Part shown: in pieces, positions 56,780 to 64,000 of the stretch | Layout of the letters: every line of letters starts with the position of its first letter | Position numbering within the stretch: position 1 is the stretch's first letter | NCBI GenBank assembly: GCA_903891085.1 | Contig: CAITDJ010000138.1 | Coordinates: 41,762 to 105,761, forward strand | Direction of reading: 5' to 3' | Origin: an uncultured Bacteroidota bacterium | Lineage (GTDB): Bacteria > Bacteroidota > Bacteroidia > Bacteroidales > F082 | Length of the DNA stretch: 64,000 bases | Program-made: the position numbers and the translations under genes | The notes under the pieces: model-generated | The model's input: the letters and a program-made list of their open reading frames with translations, nothing else | Database searches by the model: none | Told to the model about the DNA's origin: nothing

Positions 56780-57430
56780 ATGGAAAAAGCAAATACCGAA
56801 TTATTTATCCACTGGCTGAAAACCCGGCTAACGCAAGCCCTGCCGGGCAACACAGGCCATTCTAAAATGGAGCCTGTTACCCGTAAACAATTCCTCTTGG
56901 ACTACAAACATGCAACCGGTCCGAGAAAAAGTGCAGTAATGGTTTTACTTTTTGAACGTGAAAATGCCCTGCATACCTTTTTTATTGAACGAAATATTTA
57001 TGAAGGCGTGCATAGCGGACAGATTTCTTTTCCCGGTGGTGGATTTGAACAAGCCGACATTGATTTGGTTGCCACTGCCTTGCGCGAGACGGAAGAAGAA
57101 ATTGGTATAAAAGCAACTGATATTCAGGTGCTTGGTTGTTTAACAGACTTGTATATCCCACCAAGCAATTTCGATGTGATGCCAGTAGTTGGATACCTCA
57201 GCAAAGCCCCTATGCTGCAAATTGACACATCGGAGGTTCAACAGGTTTTTGATGTAGCCATAAAGGAATTACTCGATGAAAAAAACAAGGGAAAGGGTGA
57301 AATTACCGCACGAGATGGATCGAAAGTGGAAGTGCCTTGTTTCAGGTTTCAACACCACATGGTATGGGGTGCTACATCAATGATTCTCAGCGAATTCATT
57401 GACATAATAAAGGACTATCCCCTTCCCTGA
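56780..57430 (+). CDS. NUDIX hydrolase, CoA pyrophosphatase type
   Basis: A 216-residue NUDIX protein. The HSGQISFPGGGFEQAD motif just ahead of the box is the mark of the CoA diphosphatase (NudL/PCD1) group, and the box itself reads through LRETEEEIGI. Members cleave CoA or acyl-CoA to phosphopantetheine and 3',5'-ADP. The acidic metal ligands are present. Its stop is two bases from the stop of the convergent OsmC gene, with no room for a separate terminator. Confidence 0.9.
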   Translation: MEKANTELFIHWLKTRLTQALPGNTGHSKMEPVTRKQFLLDYKHATGPRKSAVMVLLFERENALHTFFIERNIYEGVHSGQISFPGGGFEQADIDLVATALRETEEEIGIKATDIQVLGCLTDLYIPPSNFDVMPVVGYLSKAPMLQIDTSEVQQVFDVAIKELLDEKNKGKGEITARDGSKVEVPCFRFQHHMVWGATSMILSEFIDIIKDYPLP

Positions 57431-57431
57431 A

Positions 57432-57845
57432 TTACTCAATGACCACCGAATGGGTGATCTCAGAACCCTGTTTCAACAGTGTATATACACCACAATAACG
57501 TTCCAGTGACAAATTGACTGCTTTCTCCAGTTTTTCCATTTCAAGCCCTTGACCCCTGAAAATATAGGTCAGGTGAATTTTATGGTAATATTTCGGATGT
57601 TCATCAGTGAGTTCGCCATCGATAGCAATATTGAAATATTCGGGTTCAACACGCATTTTCTTCAGCATGGAAATAACATCCATGGCCGTGCACCCACCCA
57701 ACGAAGCCAGTGTCAATGGTTTAGGGCGTGGCCCTCTGTTTTTGCCGCCCACTGATTCATCGGCATCCATCATCAGTTTAAAACCGTTTACCGCAGCCTC
57801 AAAAGCCATGTTGCCAGCCCAGGTTACATCTACTTTGTTGTTCAT
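57432..57845 (-). CDS. OsmC-family protein
   Basis: A 137-residue OsmC/Ohr-type protein. Members reduce organic hydroperoxides with two reactive cysteines; here the first is in GGCTAMDVISMLKKM and the second in ERYCGVYTLLKQG. The length and order match OsmC subgroup YhfA. It overlaps no neighbour but ends two bases from the convergent NUDIX gene. Confidence 0.9.
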   Translation of the reverse strand: MNNKVDVTWAGNMAFEAAVNGFKLMMDADESVGGKNRGPRPKPLTLASLGGCTAMDVISMLKKMRVEPEYFNIAIDGELTDEHPKYYHKIHLTYIFRGQGLEMEKLEKAVNLSLERYCGVYTLLKQGSEITHSVVIE

Positions 57846-57972
57846 AATTCATTGTTTTTAAGTCGGAAGTCCCAAGACGCTTGCCTCGGCGGCACGACGA
57901 GGGAAGACCGAAATTTAGCACACAAATATACCTAATTGTTACCAATCAATTTTTCACAATTCATTACGTTGG

Positions 57973-59022
57973 CTAATTGTAACCGATAAAACCCGGAATA
58001 ATACCAACCTGCGCCGAATCAATCAGGATTCCATCGGGTGAATAACGGAAAACATTTCCATTTTGCACAAAATTTCCGGCATCGGTAACAACTACCTGTG
58101 ATTTTTCAGGATCAACCCCTAATGTGAAAAAATTATGATTACCCTTATGAACAAAGGCCTGATCGGGTAGTTGGGTGTCGTTAATACCCAAACGGTAAAC
58201 ACTCTGATTAATGTAATAAAGTGTATCACCGGTTCCGTTGATGGTCAGGTGCTCGGGTGAGAGTTCGTTACTTTCAAAGTACATGGTCCTGATAATCTCA
58301 AGGTTATCCGGATTTATACAATGTAATGCCGGAATTTCCTCGTTCAGATACCCTCCGCTACACAACACCCACAGCTTATTGTTTTTATCGACAACCATAC
58401 TGTTCGGTTCTTTTACCACCTGAATGCTGTCGACCAATGCATCAAAAGCAACATCAATCACCTGAATAGTATTGTTCGATCCGGTTTGGTTATATGCCGA
58501 CCAGTTGGCTGCAAATACCCTGGTTCCGATCATGACCATATTCTCTGTCGATTTTCCGGTTTGGATAACCCCAAGTATCTCAAGTGTATTAGGGTTTACC
58601 ACCGTAATGCCCTTGTCCAGAAAATCAGAAACATAGGCTTTCTGGCCGTCAACCATTAAAAAATAGCGGGGTGAAGTGAGGCCAACGATCTTTTGTATGA
58701 AATATCCGGTTTGTGCATTGATGATGTAGATCATTCCACTGTTATTGATCACGATAAAGGCGTAATCACCCACGAAAGTCATGCTTTGGGCCACGTCGCC
58801 AAGTGGCGCATTGTTCATCTTGTAAAAAACATTGTTGGTCATTCTGGCAGTATCGTAATTAAAAAAGGAAAGACTCGCATTGCCGGCTGTGAAGCCACCC
58901 TGGTTGACAACGTAGAACCCTTTACCTAAACCCTTGGGGAATATAGGATCCGGATTGTTGCTATCAATACTGCATGATTGAATAAAGAGGATTGAAATAA
59001 TAAAATAAAGAAGATTTTTCAT
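57973..59022 (-). CDS. YncE-like β-propeller lipoprotein (DUF5074), cobalamin locus
   Basis: A 349-residue exported lipoprotein; the signal ends at the lipobox FIQSC. The rest is a β-propeller of the YncE type, with repeats such as YIINAQTGYFIQKI, VVNPNTLEILGVIQTG and VIDVAFDALVDSIQVV. Relatives of this DUF5074/YncE group are often encoded beside BtuB receptors in Bacteroidota and are thought to be surface partners for corrinoid capture. It lies just downstream of the BtuB-like gene under the same B12 riboswitch. The intergenic DNA is filled by a 7-bp tandem repeat that also replaces the usual ribosome-binding region. Confidence 0.85.
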   Translation of the reverse strand: MKNLLYFIISILFIQSCSIDSNNPDPIFPKGLGKGFYVVNQGGFTAGNASLSFFNYDTARMTNNVFYKMNNAPLGDVAQSMTFVGDYAFIVINNSGMIYIINAQTGYFIQKIVGLTSPRYFLMVDGQKAYVSDFLDKGITVVNPNTLEILGVIQTGKSTENMVMIGTRVFAANWSAYNQTGSNNTIQVIDVAFDALVDSIQVVKEPNSMVVDKNNKLWVLCSGGYLNEEIPALHCINPDNLEIIRTMYFESNELSPEHLTINGTGDTLYYINQSVYRLGINDTQLPDQAFVHKGNHNFFTLGVDPEKSQVVVTDAGNFVQNGNVFRYSPDGILIDSAQVGIIPGFIGYN

Positions 59023-59201
59023 GGTTTACTGGTTACTGGTTGCTGGTTACTGGTTTCTGGTGACTGGTGACTGGTGACTGGTGACTGGTTACTGGTTACT
59101 GGTTACTGGTGACTGGTGACTGGTGACTGGTGACTGGTGACTGGTGACTGGTGACTGGTGACTGGTGACTGGTGACTGGTGACTGGTGACTGGTGACTGG
59201 A
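59023..59201. repeat. 7-bp tandem repeat array, about 25 copies
   Basis: The unit reads TGACTGG on the plus strand, perfect in the middle (about 59078-59200) and with TTACTGG, TTGCTGG and TTTCTGG variants at the end near the YncE-like start. It fills the gap between the BtuB-like stop and the lipoprotein start almost completely. Seven is not a multiple of three and no ORF crosses it. Confidence 0.95.
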
Positions 59202-59211
59202 TAGTGGCAAA

Positions 59212-61161
59212 TTATAATTGATAACGAATCAATATTTCGGCATTTCGTCCTGGCATGGCACGCCACAACACTGCCTGATAACTCTTGTTAAGTAAATTAT
59301 TCACCCTGATTTCTGATTCAAATTTCTTAATTTTCTTGCCCAGTGCGATATGATGCAGCACATAAGCGGGTAACACACCGGTATACAAGTCTTCACCATT
59401 CGGTGAGGTAGTTCGTCTTCCGGTAAATTCAATGGTGTAGGTAAAGGAATAACCCTTGTATGCTGAACTCAAGGACATATTAGCATGGTGTCTTGGAATA
59501 TAGATCAACTGCCTGCCCGAACTATTCTCCAGTTTGGCTACCTGACTTTCGTCCGTGGTGATCGTAAACACATAATTACCTGATAAGCTGATGGATGTGC
59601 CATAAACTTTACCTTCTGTTCTGAAATGAAACTCCGTTCCCCGGGCAAAAACCCTGGCAATATTCAGAGGTTCCCAATAGCGGTATTCAGTAGGACGCCA
59701 TTGAATCCAGTCACTAATGACGGAGAAAAATACATCTATATCCATTTCTGAATGGAAGTTTCCGGCCCTGGGTTGCCATTGGATGGACAGATCGGTGGTA
59801 ATTCCCTTTTCGGCCTGCAACGACTCATTTCCACCCGGATACCAGAACAAATCGTTCATGCTCGGCAGACGGTAATTTTTATTGATTCCTCCACTAATGT
59901 TCAGCGTTTGTCTGGAAGGAATTTTATAATAAACTGTAAATGAAGGATTTAAACCAAGATTGTTATTGTCTGCCATATCCTGATTAACAATAAGTTCCGT
60001 GCTGAGGAAAGAATTAACAACCCATGTTGCGCCCATGGAAATTGATGATTGGGTCCTGGTTTTTGTATCAGAATAATTGTTTGACACTACCTTATCGCGG
60101 TTCCATTGCATCCGGCCAAACAGGCTCAGGTTTTTCAACAGCGATTGTGTAACCTTCATCTGACCATGCATTGATTCCAATTTGTTCTTCGAATCAATCA
60201 GGGTAACAGTTTCGGCCGGGGCTGAGGCACTCGTGGTGCGGAGAAAATACCGCTGGTTTTCGATAAAATAACCGGCTTTTATTTCAATTTTTCCTGATTG
60301 CCATGCATTGAGATAACCCAATACATTGCGATGGAACTGATCATCCTGAAATTCCTCGGGCTTGCCTCCACGTTCAAGATTTGTCATGATGGGTGGCAGT
60401 TTTCGGCTGTTCCACTGGTTCCAGCTGATCAAACTAAAGTTGCCAAAGCGGTTTGAAATATGAATCTCCTGCATCAGGCCATAATCGGAGTAGTCAGCAT
60501 TTTGTTGTTTCATCCGGGCATTGGGCAGCGATGCGGTATTTTCATACTCAAAATCGTTGCGGCTTGCTTTACGGAAGAATCTCGTCCGGAACTGAAATTT
60601 CTTTTTACTGATATCTACGGTGGCGTAGGAACCGAAAGTGCCGTAACTGCCTGCAGTCTGACACAAATCGAGGTGGAGCCCTTTGTTAAGCTTCATGGTA
60701 TTATCCAATGTCACCGTTCCTCCCAGCCCGCCTGCCCGTTTTGCTGAGGAAGCACTTCCCCACAATACACCTACCTGATCGATAAAGAAAACCGGTACCT
60801 GCGAAAAATCTACTTGTCCGAGCATGGGGGCATTCACCGGAAAATCATTCCACAACACAAGGGTGTGGCTGGCTGCTGTGCCGCGAAATGAAACTGTTGA
60901 TAGGGTTCCCGGACCAGAATTCTTCACAAAAACACCACTATGTTGTGAGAGCAAGGTTGTCAACCCGGCTGATTGCATCGATTGCATGCTCAAGGTATCC
61001 ATCTGACGCTGAAAGGCAGCATTTTTTTCGAAAACAGCCACCCCTTCTATTTCAACATCGGGTAATAAAATTGTATCGTTTATTTGGTAGTGTTGGGCGT
61101 TGGTAGTGGCTGATATGAAACATAGTGTAATGAAAAAACAGGAGAGGAAAATTCTATGCAT
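59212..61161 (-). CDS. btuB: TonB-dependent receptor, BtuB-like cobalamin receptor
   Basis: A 649-residue outer membrane receptor. Start ATG 61159-61161 gives a signal peptide ending near TTNAQ; the longer ORF upstream lies in the riboswitch leader. A short N-terminal TonB-box-like stretch precedes the plug (about 30-145) with HSGVFVKNSGPGTLSTVSFRG and the SASSAKRAGGLGGTV loop. A β-barrel follows, ending in ILIRYQL. The cobalamin riboswitch upstream supports a corrinoid substrate. It is followed by the YncE-like lipoprotein. Confidence 0.9.
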   Translation of the reverse strand: MHRIFLSCFFITLCFISATTNAQHYQINDTILLPDVEIEGVAVFEKNAAFQRQMDTLSMQSMQSAGLTTLLSQHSGVFVKNSGPGTLSTVSFRGTAASHTLVLWNDFPVNAPMLGQVDFSQVPVFFIDQVGVLWGSASSAKRAGGLGGTVTLDNTMKLNKGLHLDLCQTAGSYGTFGSYATVDISKKKFQFRTRFFRKASRNDFEYENTASLPNARMKQQNADYSDYGLMQEIHISNRFGNFSLISWNQWNSRKLPPIMTNLERGGKPEEFQDDQFHRNVLGYLNAWQSGKIEIKAGYFIENQRYFLRTTSASAPAETVTLIDSKNKLESMHGQMKVTQSLLKNLSLFGRMQWNRDKVVSNNYSDTKTRTQSSISMGATWVVNSFLSTELIVNQDMADNNNLGLNPSFTVYYKIPSRQTLNISGGINKNYRLPSMNDLFWYPGGNESLQAEKGITTDLSIQWQPRAGNFHSEMDIDVFFSVISDWIQWRPTEYRYWEPLNIARVFARGTEFHFRTEGKVYGTSISLSGNYVFTITTDESQVAKLENSSGRQLIYIPRHHANMSLSSAYKGYSFTYTIEFTGRRTTSPNGEDLYTGVLPAYVLHHIALGKKIKKFESEIRVNNLLNKSYQAVLWRAMPGRNAEILIRYQL

Positions 61162-61703
61162 CAGTGATGACCTGACTTGCTTTTCAAACCGATATCCCTT
61201 CGCCGAAAATGAAAATCCAGCCTGTGGAAATGACCCTGTGATTATCCTGTACAACTGTACCATACAATAGTTTAAAGGTTAAATACTACCTTAAAACCAT
61301 CAGGAAACTTGTCGAAATCAATGATTGACTTTTGCCGACAGCTTTTATCCCGAAAGCTTAAATACAAAACCGACAGTGGCAGGTCTTCTGACTTACTCCC
61401 CTCCTGAAGCCTTCCCATCCCCATGCAAACAGGACAGTGGCAGTGATTTTCAGGAAGTTGTGAAAGAGCATACAGCAGCGGGAACTGTTCAGGATTTACA
61501 CCTGATTCCCTAATTAAGTCCTATTCCGTGCAAGGATATCGGACACCTCTATCGGGCACAAAAATAATTAGTTTTAAGATATGAAACGATATTTCTATTA
61601 TTTTTAAAAGTTAATTTCGACGATCGCAAAAAATTAATAATTTCGTCGGGCTGTTTTAGCCGGTAGTTGTTGTTCATTTACTGCACATTAAAAGGGAAAA
61701 CGT
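61162..61703. other. Intergenic region with riboswitch leader and divergent promoter area
   Basis: About 540 bases between btuB and the small lipoprotein gene. 61371-61558 is the riboswitch; 61162-61370 is a leader of about 200 bases without a clear terminator hairpin. 61559-61703 is AT-rich and should hold promoters for both directions, none of which matches well. Confidence 0.6.
61371..61558 (-). ncRNA. Cobalamin (B12) riboswitch
   Basis: On the minus strand the core elements of the B12 riboswitch appear in order: a GGGAATCAGGTGTAAATCC stretch, CAGTTCCCGCTGCTGTA, then a GGGAAGGC region, AGTCAGAAGACCTGCC and the B12-box-type GCCACTGTC. It lies upstream of the BtuB-like receptor and should shut off expression when cobalamin is plentiful. 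Boundaries are estimates. Confidence 0.93.
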
Positions 61704-61979
61704 ATGAAAATTCGCTTGATTGGATTTTTCTTGATGCTTATGCTTGTTACATCATCGTGTTTATCAAGTAAAAAAAATCCAACATCAGGTCGATATGCAG
61801 GCAGAAAACCTTCCTATATGAATGCTGCATCCATGAAAAGCAAGCCATTTGATCGTAAAAACTCGGCCAAATTTCACCCCTTTCCTAACCCGATTACAGC
61901 TAAACAACAACCACTCAGGAAGAATTATATCATCAAAAATGCCAGAACATTTTATTTGGGACAGCAAAATCCGAAATAA
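61704..61979 (+). CDS. Small lipoprotein of unknown function
   Basis: A 91-residue protein. The N-terminal signal ends with lipobox VTSSC, so the mature protein is a lipid-anchored, very basic polypeptide rich in Lys, Asn and Pro, without predicted fold. I recognise no family. It lies 77 bases upstream of the serine hydrolase on the same strand. Confidence 0.65.
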   Translation: MKIRLIGFFLMLMLVTSSCLSSKKNPTSGRYAGRKPSYMNAASMKSKPFDRKNSAKFHPFPNPITAKQQPLRKNYIIKNARTFYLGQQNPK

Positions 61980-62055
61980 AATGCATGTGTTTTCTTCCGG
62001 TTGTTCAATCCTTTATAAGGGTTTATAGTAACTTAGCCGATCAATTGTACAATCC

Positions 62056-63171
62056 ATGAAATATATTACTGTTAAAATACTGATATTCACTTTATTGATA
62101 ATCACTTCGTTCTCATCATGCCATGTCGGCAGGTTTTTTTACTACAATCTTGCTGATGTAAATGATTACCGCAAATTTCCTCAATCGAAGATCGAATCGC
62201 CTGCCACCCCATTTGAATTTATTGCTTCGGATCGGGAAGAAGATATTCAGCTCCCCTCCTACCTGAAAACTATTGATATGCAATATTTTGATCAATTTTT
62301 GGAACAACACAAAACACTATCATTCATCTTGATCCGTAACGACAGCATCCTGTATGAAAAATATTTCGACGGCTATGATGAGGCATCTGTGTTGCCGTCA
62401 TTTTCTGTTTCAAAAGTTTTCGTCTCGGCACTGATGGGGATTTCCACTGACATAGGCAAGGTTCGCAGTGTGAATGATTCAATGACTACCTATATTCCCT
62501 CACTACAGCAAAAAGGTCTGGAAGCTGTCACCATCGGGCATTTGCTTGATATGCGGTCGGGTATCGGTTTTGAGGAAAGATACAAAAGTCCCTTTTCGGA
62601 TATGGCAAAATATTATTATGGGCTGAATCTCAACAAATACATCAAAACCCTGCAACTGACCGAAGAACCCGGAGAGTCGTACAACTATATCAGCGTCAAT
62701 TCGCTGCTGCTTGGAATGGCCATTGAAAATGCCTGGGGCAAACCGCTTCCTGCCATTCTTGAAGAACAATTGTGGCAACCCCTCGGCATGGAATTCGATG
62801 CCAGCTGGAACCTCGACAGTAAAAAACACAGGGCCACGAAAACATTTTGCTGTCTCAATGCCCGTGCCCGCGATTTTGCCAAACTCGGAAAACTGTACCT
62901 GCAAATGGGTAATTGGCAGGGAAAACAACTTATCAGCCGCAACTGGATCGAAAAGAGCCTGACGATTCACAACAATTCTGTTGATTCACAGGGATATAAC
63001 TACAGTTATCAATGGCGGGTGCTCGAATCAGGTGCCTACTTCGCCAAAGGAATACTCGGACAGTTTATCTATGTGTATCCGGCAAAAAACATCATCATCG
63101 TGCGCATGGGAAAAAGCGCCGACAACGTACATTGGCCAATGTTTTTCGAAGCGGTTTGCAGTCAGCTGTAA
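62056..63171 (+). CDS. Serine hydrolase (class C β-lactamase / DD-peptidase fold)
   Basis: A 371-residue exported enzyme. The N-terminal signal ends with lipobox SFSSC, suggesting a lipoprotein. The catalytic SxxK is Ser117-Val-Ser-Lys120, followed by the YxSxN-type motif near residues 211-215 (YISVN), as in the β-lactamase family. A late KGILGQ stretch takes the place of the KTG box. It may cleave D-amino-acid peptides, esters or lactams; the substrate is open. A terminator follows. Confidence 0.9.
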   Translation: MKYITVKILIFTLLIITSFSSCHVGRFFYYNLADVNDYRKFPQSKIESPATPFEFIASDREEDIQLPSYLKTIDMQYFDQFLEQHKTLSFILIRNDSILYEKYFDGYDEASVLPSFSVSKVFVSALMGISTDIGKVRSVNDSMTTYIPSLQQKGLEAVTIGHLLDMRSGIGFEERYKSPFSDMAKYYYGLNLNKYIKTLQLTEEPGESYNYISVNSLLLGMAIENAWGKPLPAILEEQLWQPLGMEFDASWNLDSKKHRATKTFCCLNARARDFAKLGKLYLQMGNWQGKQLISRNWIEKSLTIHNNSVDSQGYNYSYQWRVLESGAYFAKGILGQFIYVYPAKNIIIVRMGKSADNVHWPMFFEAVCSQL

Positions 63172-63381
63172 GTAACAGTTCGGTTCACATTGTTGGTTTA
63201 AGTTGTATAGTCCAAAACCTTCGATTTTTTTTTTGAAACGCGATGTTTTCTGAAACAGATGTTGCTTCATAATATAGAACAATGCTCCAGCGTGGACATT
63301 TTGAAGTTAACCAGGGTTGGGGATTCAGAAATCACAGATACATTCAATCTGATAAATATTCATTACAGCATAAATTAAAAC

Positions 63382-63410
63382 AGAAAATCCCGCTACATAC
63401 GGGATTTTCT
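63382..63410. terminator. Bidirectional terminator
   Basis: An 11-bp perfect stem, AGAAAATCCCG and CGGGATTTTCT, with loop CTACATA lies between the convergent serine hydrolase and T9SS cargo genes. T-rich sequence flanks it on both strands. Confidence 0.85.
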
Positions 63411-63461
63411 TTCTGTGCTCATCAACATTACAATGTGAAACGGATCGGATTATTTCAGTTA

Positions 63462-64000
63462 CTAATGATTGACCACGATTTTCCTTGTGCTGCTTTTTTC
63501 ACCTGATTGTACGTATAGCAAATATACACCTTCTTCAAAGTTCGCACTGCTGATTGAATGTATTTGGTCTGAATTCAGATTTCTGAAAACTCCGGAATAG
63601 ATTTTTCTACCTGCAAGATCAGTAATGATAAGATATACCTGTCCGTTGACTTTATCGCTGAATACCAAGTTGATCAGATCATTTGCCGGATTTGGGTACA
63701 CATTGAAATCAAAGTCTCCATTTTCTAAAACATTTACCACACTGTTTGAAGCTTCATTGGAATACACTTCCGGGATCCTGTTTTCACGCATCAGATAATC
63801 GCAGCCCGTAGGATGAACAATTTTAATCATATATGAAACATCACCATCTGGCGCATCGAAATCGGTATAGGAATTAAAACTCGCCGAAACGGTAGCAATA
63901 TCTTCATAGATACCTGTTCCTGATTTACGCATGATATAAAAAGAGGAATAATCAAATCCATAATAAGGCGTCCAGATCAGGTTCCAGTTGCCATTCACAC
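63462..64000 (-). CDS. C-terminus of a T9SS-secreted protein, start outside the window
   Basis: About 179 residues of the C-terminal part of a larger secreted protein; the frame is open at the right edge. An Fn3/Ig-like region (WTPYYGFDYSSFYIMRK to YMIKIVHPTGC) precedes a Por secretion type A sorting domain with FNVYPNPANDLINLVF and a C-terminal SSTRKIVVNH. The enzymatic part, if any, is outside the window. Confidence 0.88.
   Translation of the reverse strand, partial: VNGNWNLIWTPYYGFDYSSFYIMRKSGTGIYEDIATVSASFNSYTDFDAPDGDVSYMIKIVHPTGCDYLMRENRIPEVYSNEASNSVVNVLENGDFDFNVYPNPANDLINLVFSDKVNGQVYLIITDLAGRKIYSGVFRNLNSDQIHSISSANFEEGVYLLYVQSGEKSSTRKIVVNH

Noticed and set aside
59023..59201. Possible CRISPR array
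   Set aside because: The unit is 7 bp and contiguous, with no spacers and no cas genes in the window; it is a plain tandem repeat.
61162..61263. 34-residue N-terminal extension of the BtuB-like receptor
   Set aside because: The extension is not signal-like and lies in the riboswitch leader; ATG 61161 gives a clean signal peptide.

Overview
The window looks like a chromosomal segment from a member of the Bacteroidota, most likely an uncultured Bacteroidales-type organism. The evidence is Por-type (T9SS) C-terminal sorting domains on secreted proteins, a C10 (streptopain-like) protease, LamG/LruC surface lipoprotein architecture, TonB receptors of Bacteroidota type, repeated promoter elements of the form TAnnTTTG, and few Shine-Dalgarno sequences. 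No rRNA, tRNA, CRISPR array, intact transposase or phage gene was seen.

Layout. 1-3.8 kb: the 3' part of a DASS-family anion transporter, convergent with a large LamG/LruC lipoprotein. 4.6-25.8 kb: six consecutive, same-strand, very large multi-PAS sensor histidine kinases plus the decayed remnant of a seventh. Three lack a receiver domain and three carry one or two. None has a DNA-binding output and no response regulator is present, so their target must lie elsewhere. Shared PAS, 7TM and kinase modules between neighbours suggest local duplication and domain shuffling. 26-31 kb: carA and carB, separated by a gene for an IVS-type four-helix bundle protein and repeat-rich spacers. carA is preceded by a short leader ORF that runs through an intrinsic terminator hairpin, an arrangement that resembles UTP-sensitive attenuation of enterobacterial pyrBI.

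31-34 kb: small metabolic genes (methyltransferase, VOC protein, BioY, YdcF-like). 34-39.9 kb: a MarR-regulated RND efflux operon (MarR, adaptor, pump, TolC-like outer membrane factor). 40-45.5 kb: a secreted C10 protease, an unknown membrane-anchored protein and a haem/haemoglobin-type TonB receptor. 45.5-52.2 kb: sucC, a LolD-like ATPase, a periplasmic protein with 13 TPR-like repeats and a class V aminotransferase.

52.2-57.8 kb: a small membrane protein, a RelA-type (p)ppGpp synthetase with a degenerate hydrolase site, a clpS-nfeD-floA operon, a CoA-pyrophosphatase-type NUDIX protein and an OsmC protein. 58-61.6 kb: a cobalamin uptake locus on the minus strand (B12 riboswitch, BtuB-like receptor, YncE-like lipoprotein) with a 7-bp tandem repeat filling the gap between its two genes. 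61.7-64 kb: a tiny lipoprotein, a serine hydrolase and the C-terminus of a T9SS cargo protein running off the end.

The features most worth follow-up are the kinase array, the carA leader, the hydrolase-dead RelA, the heptamer array in the B12 locus and the 13-repeat periplasmic protein.
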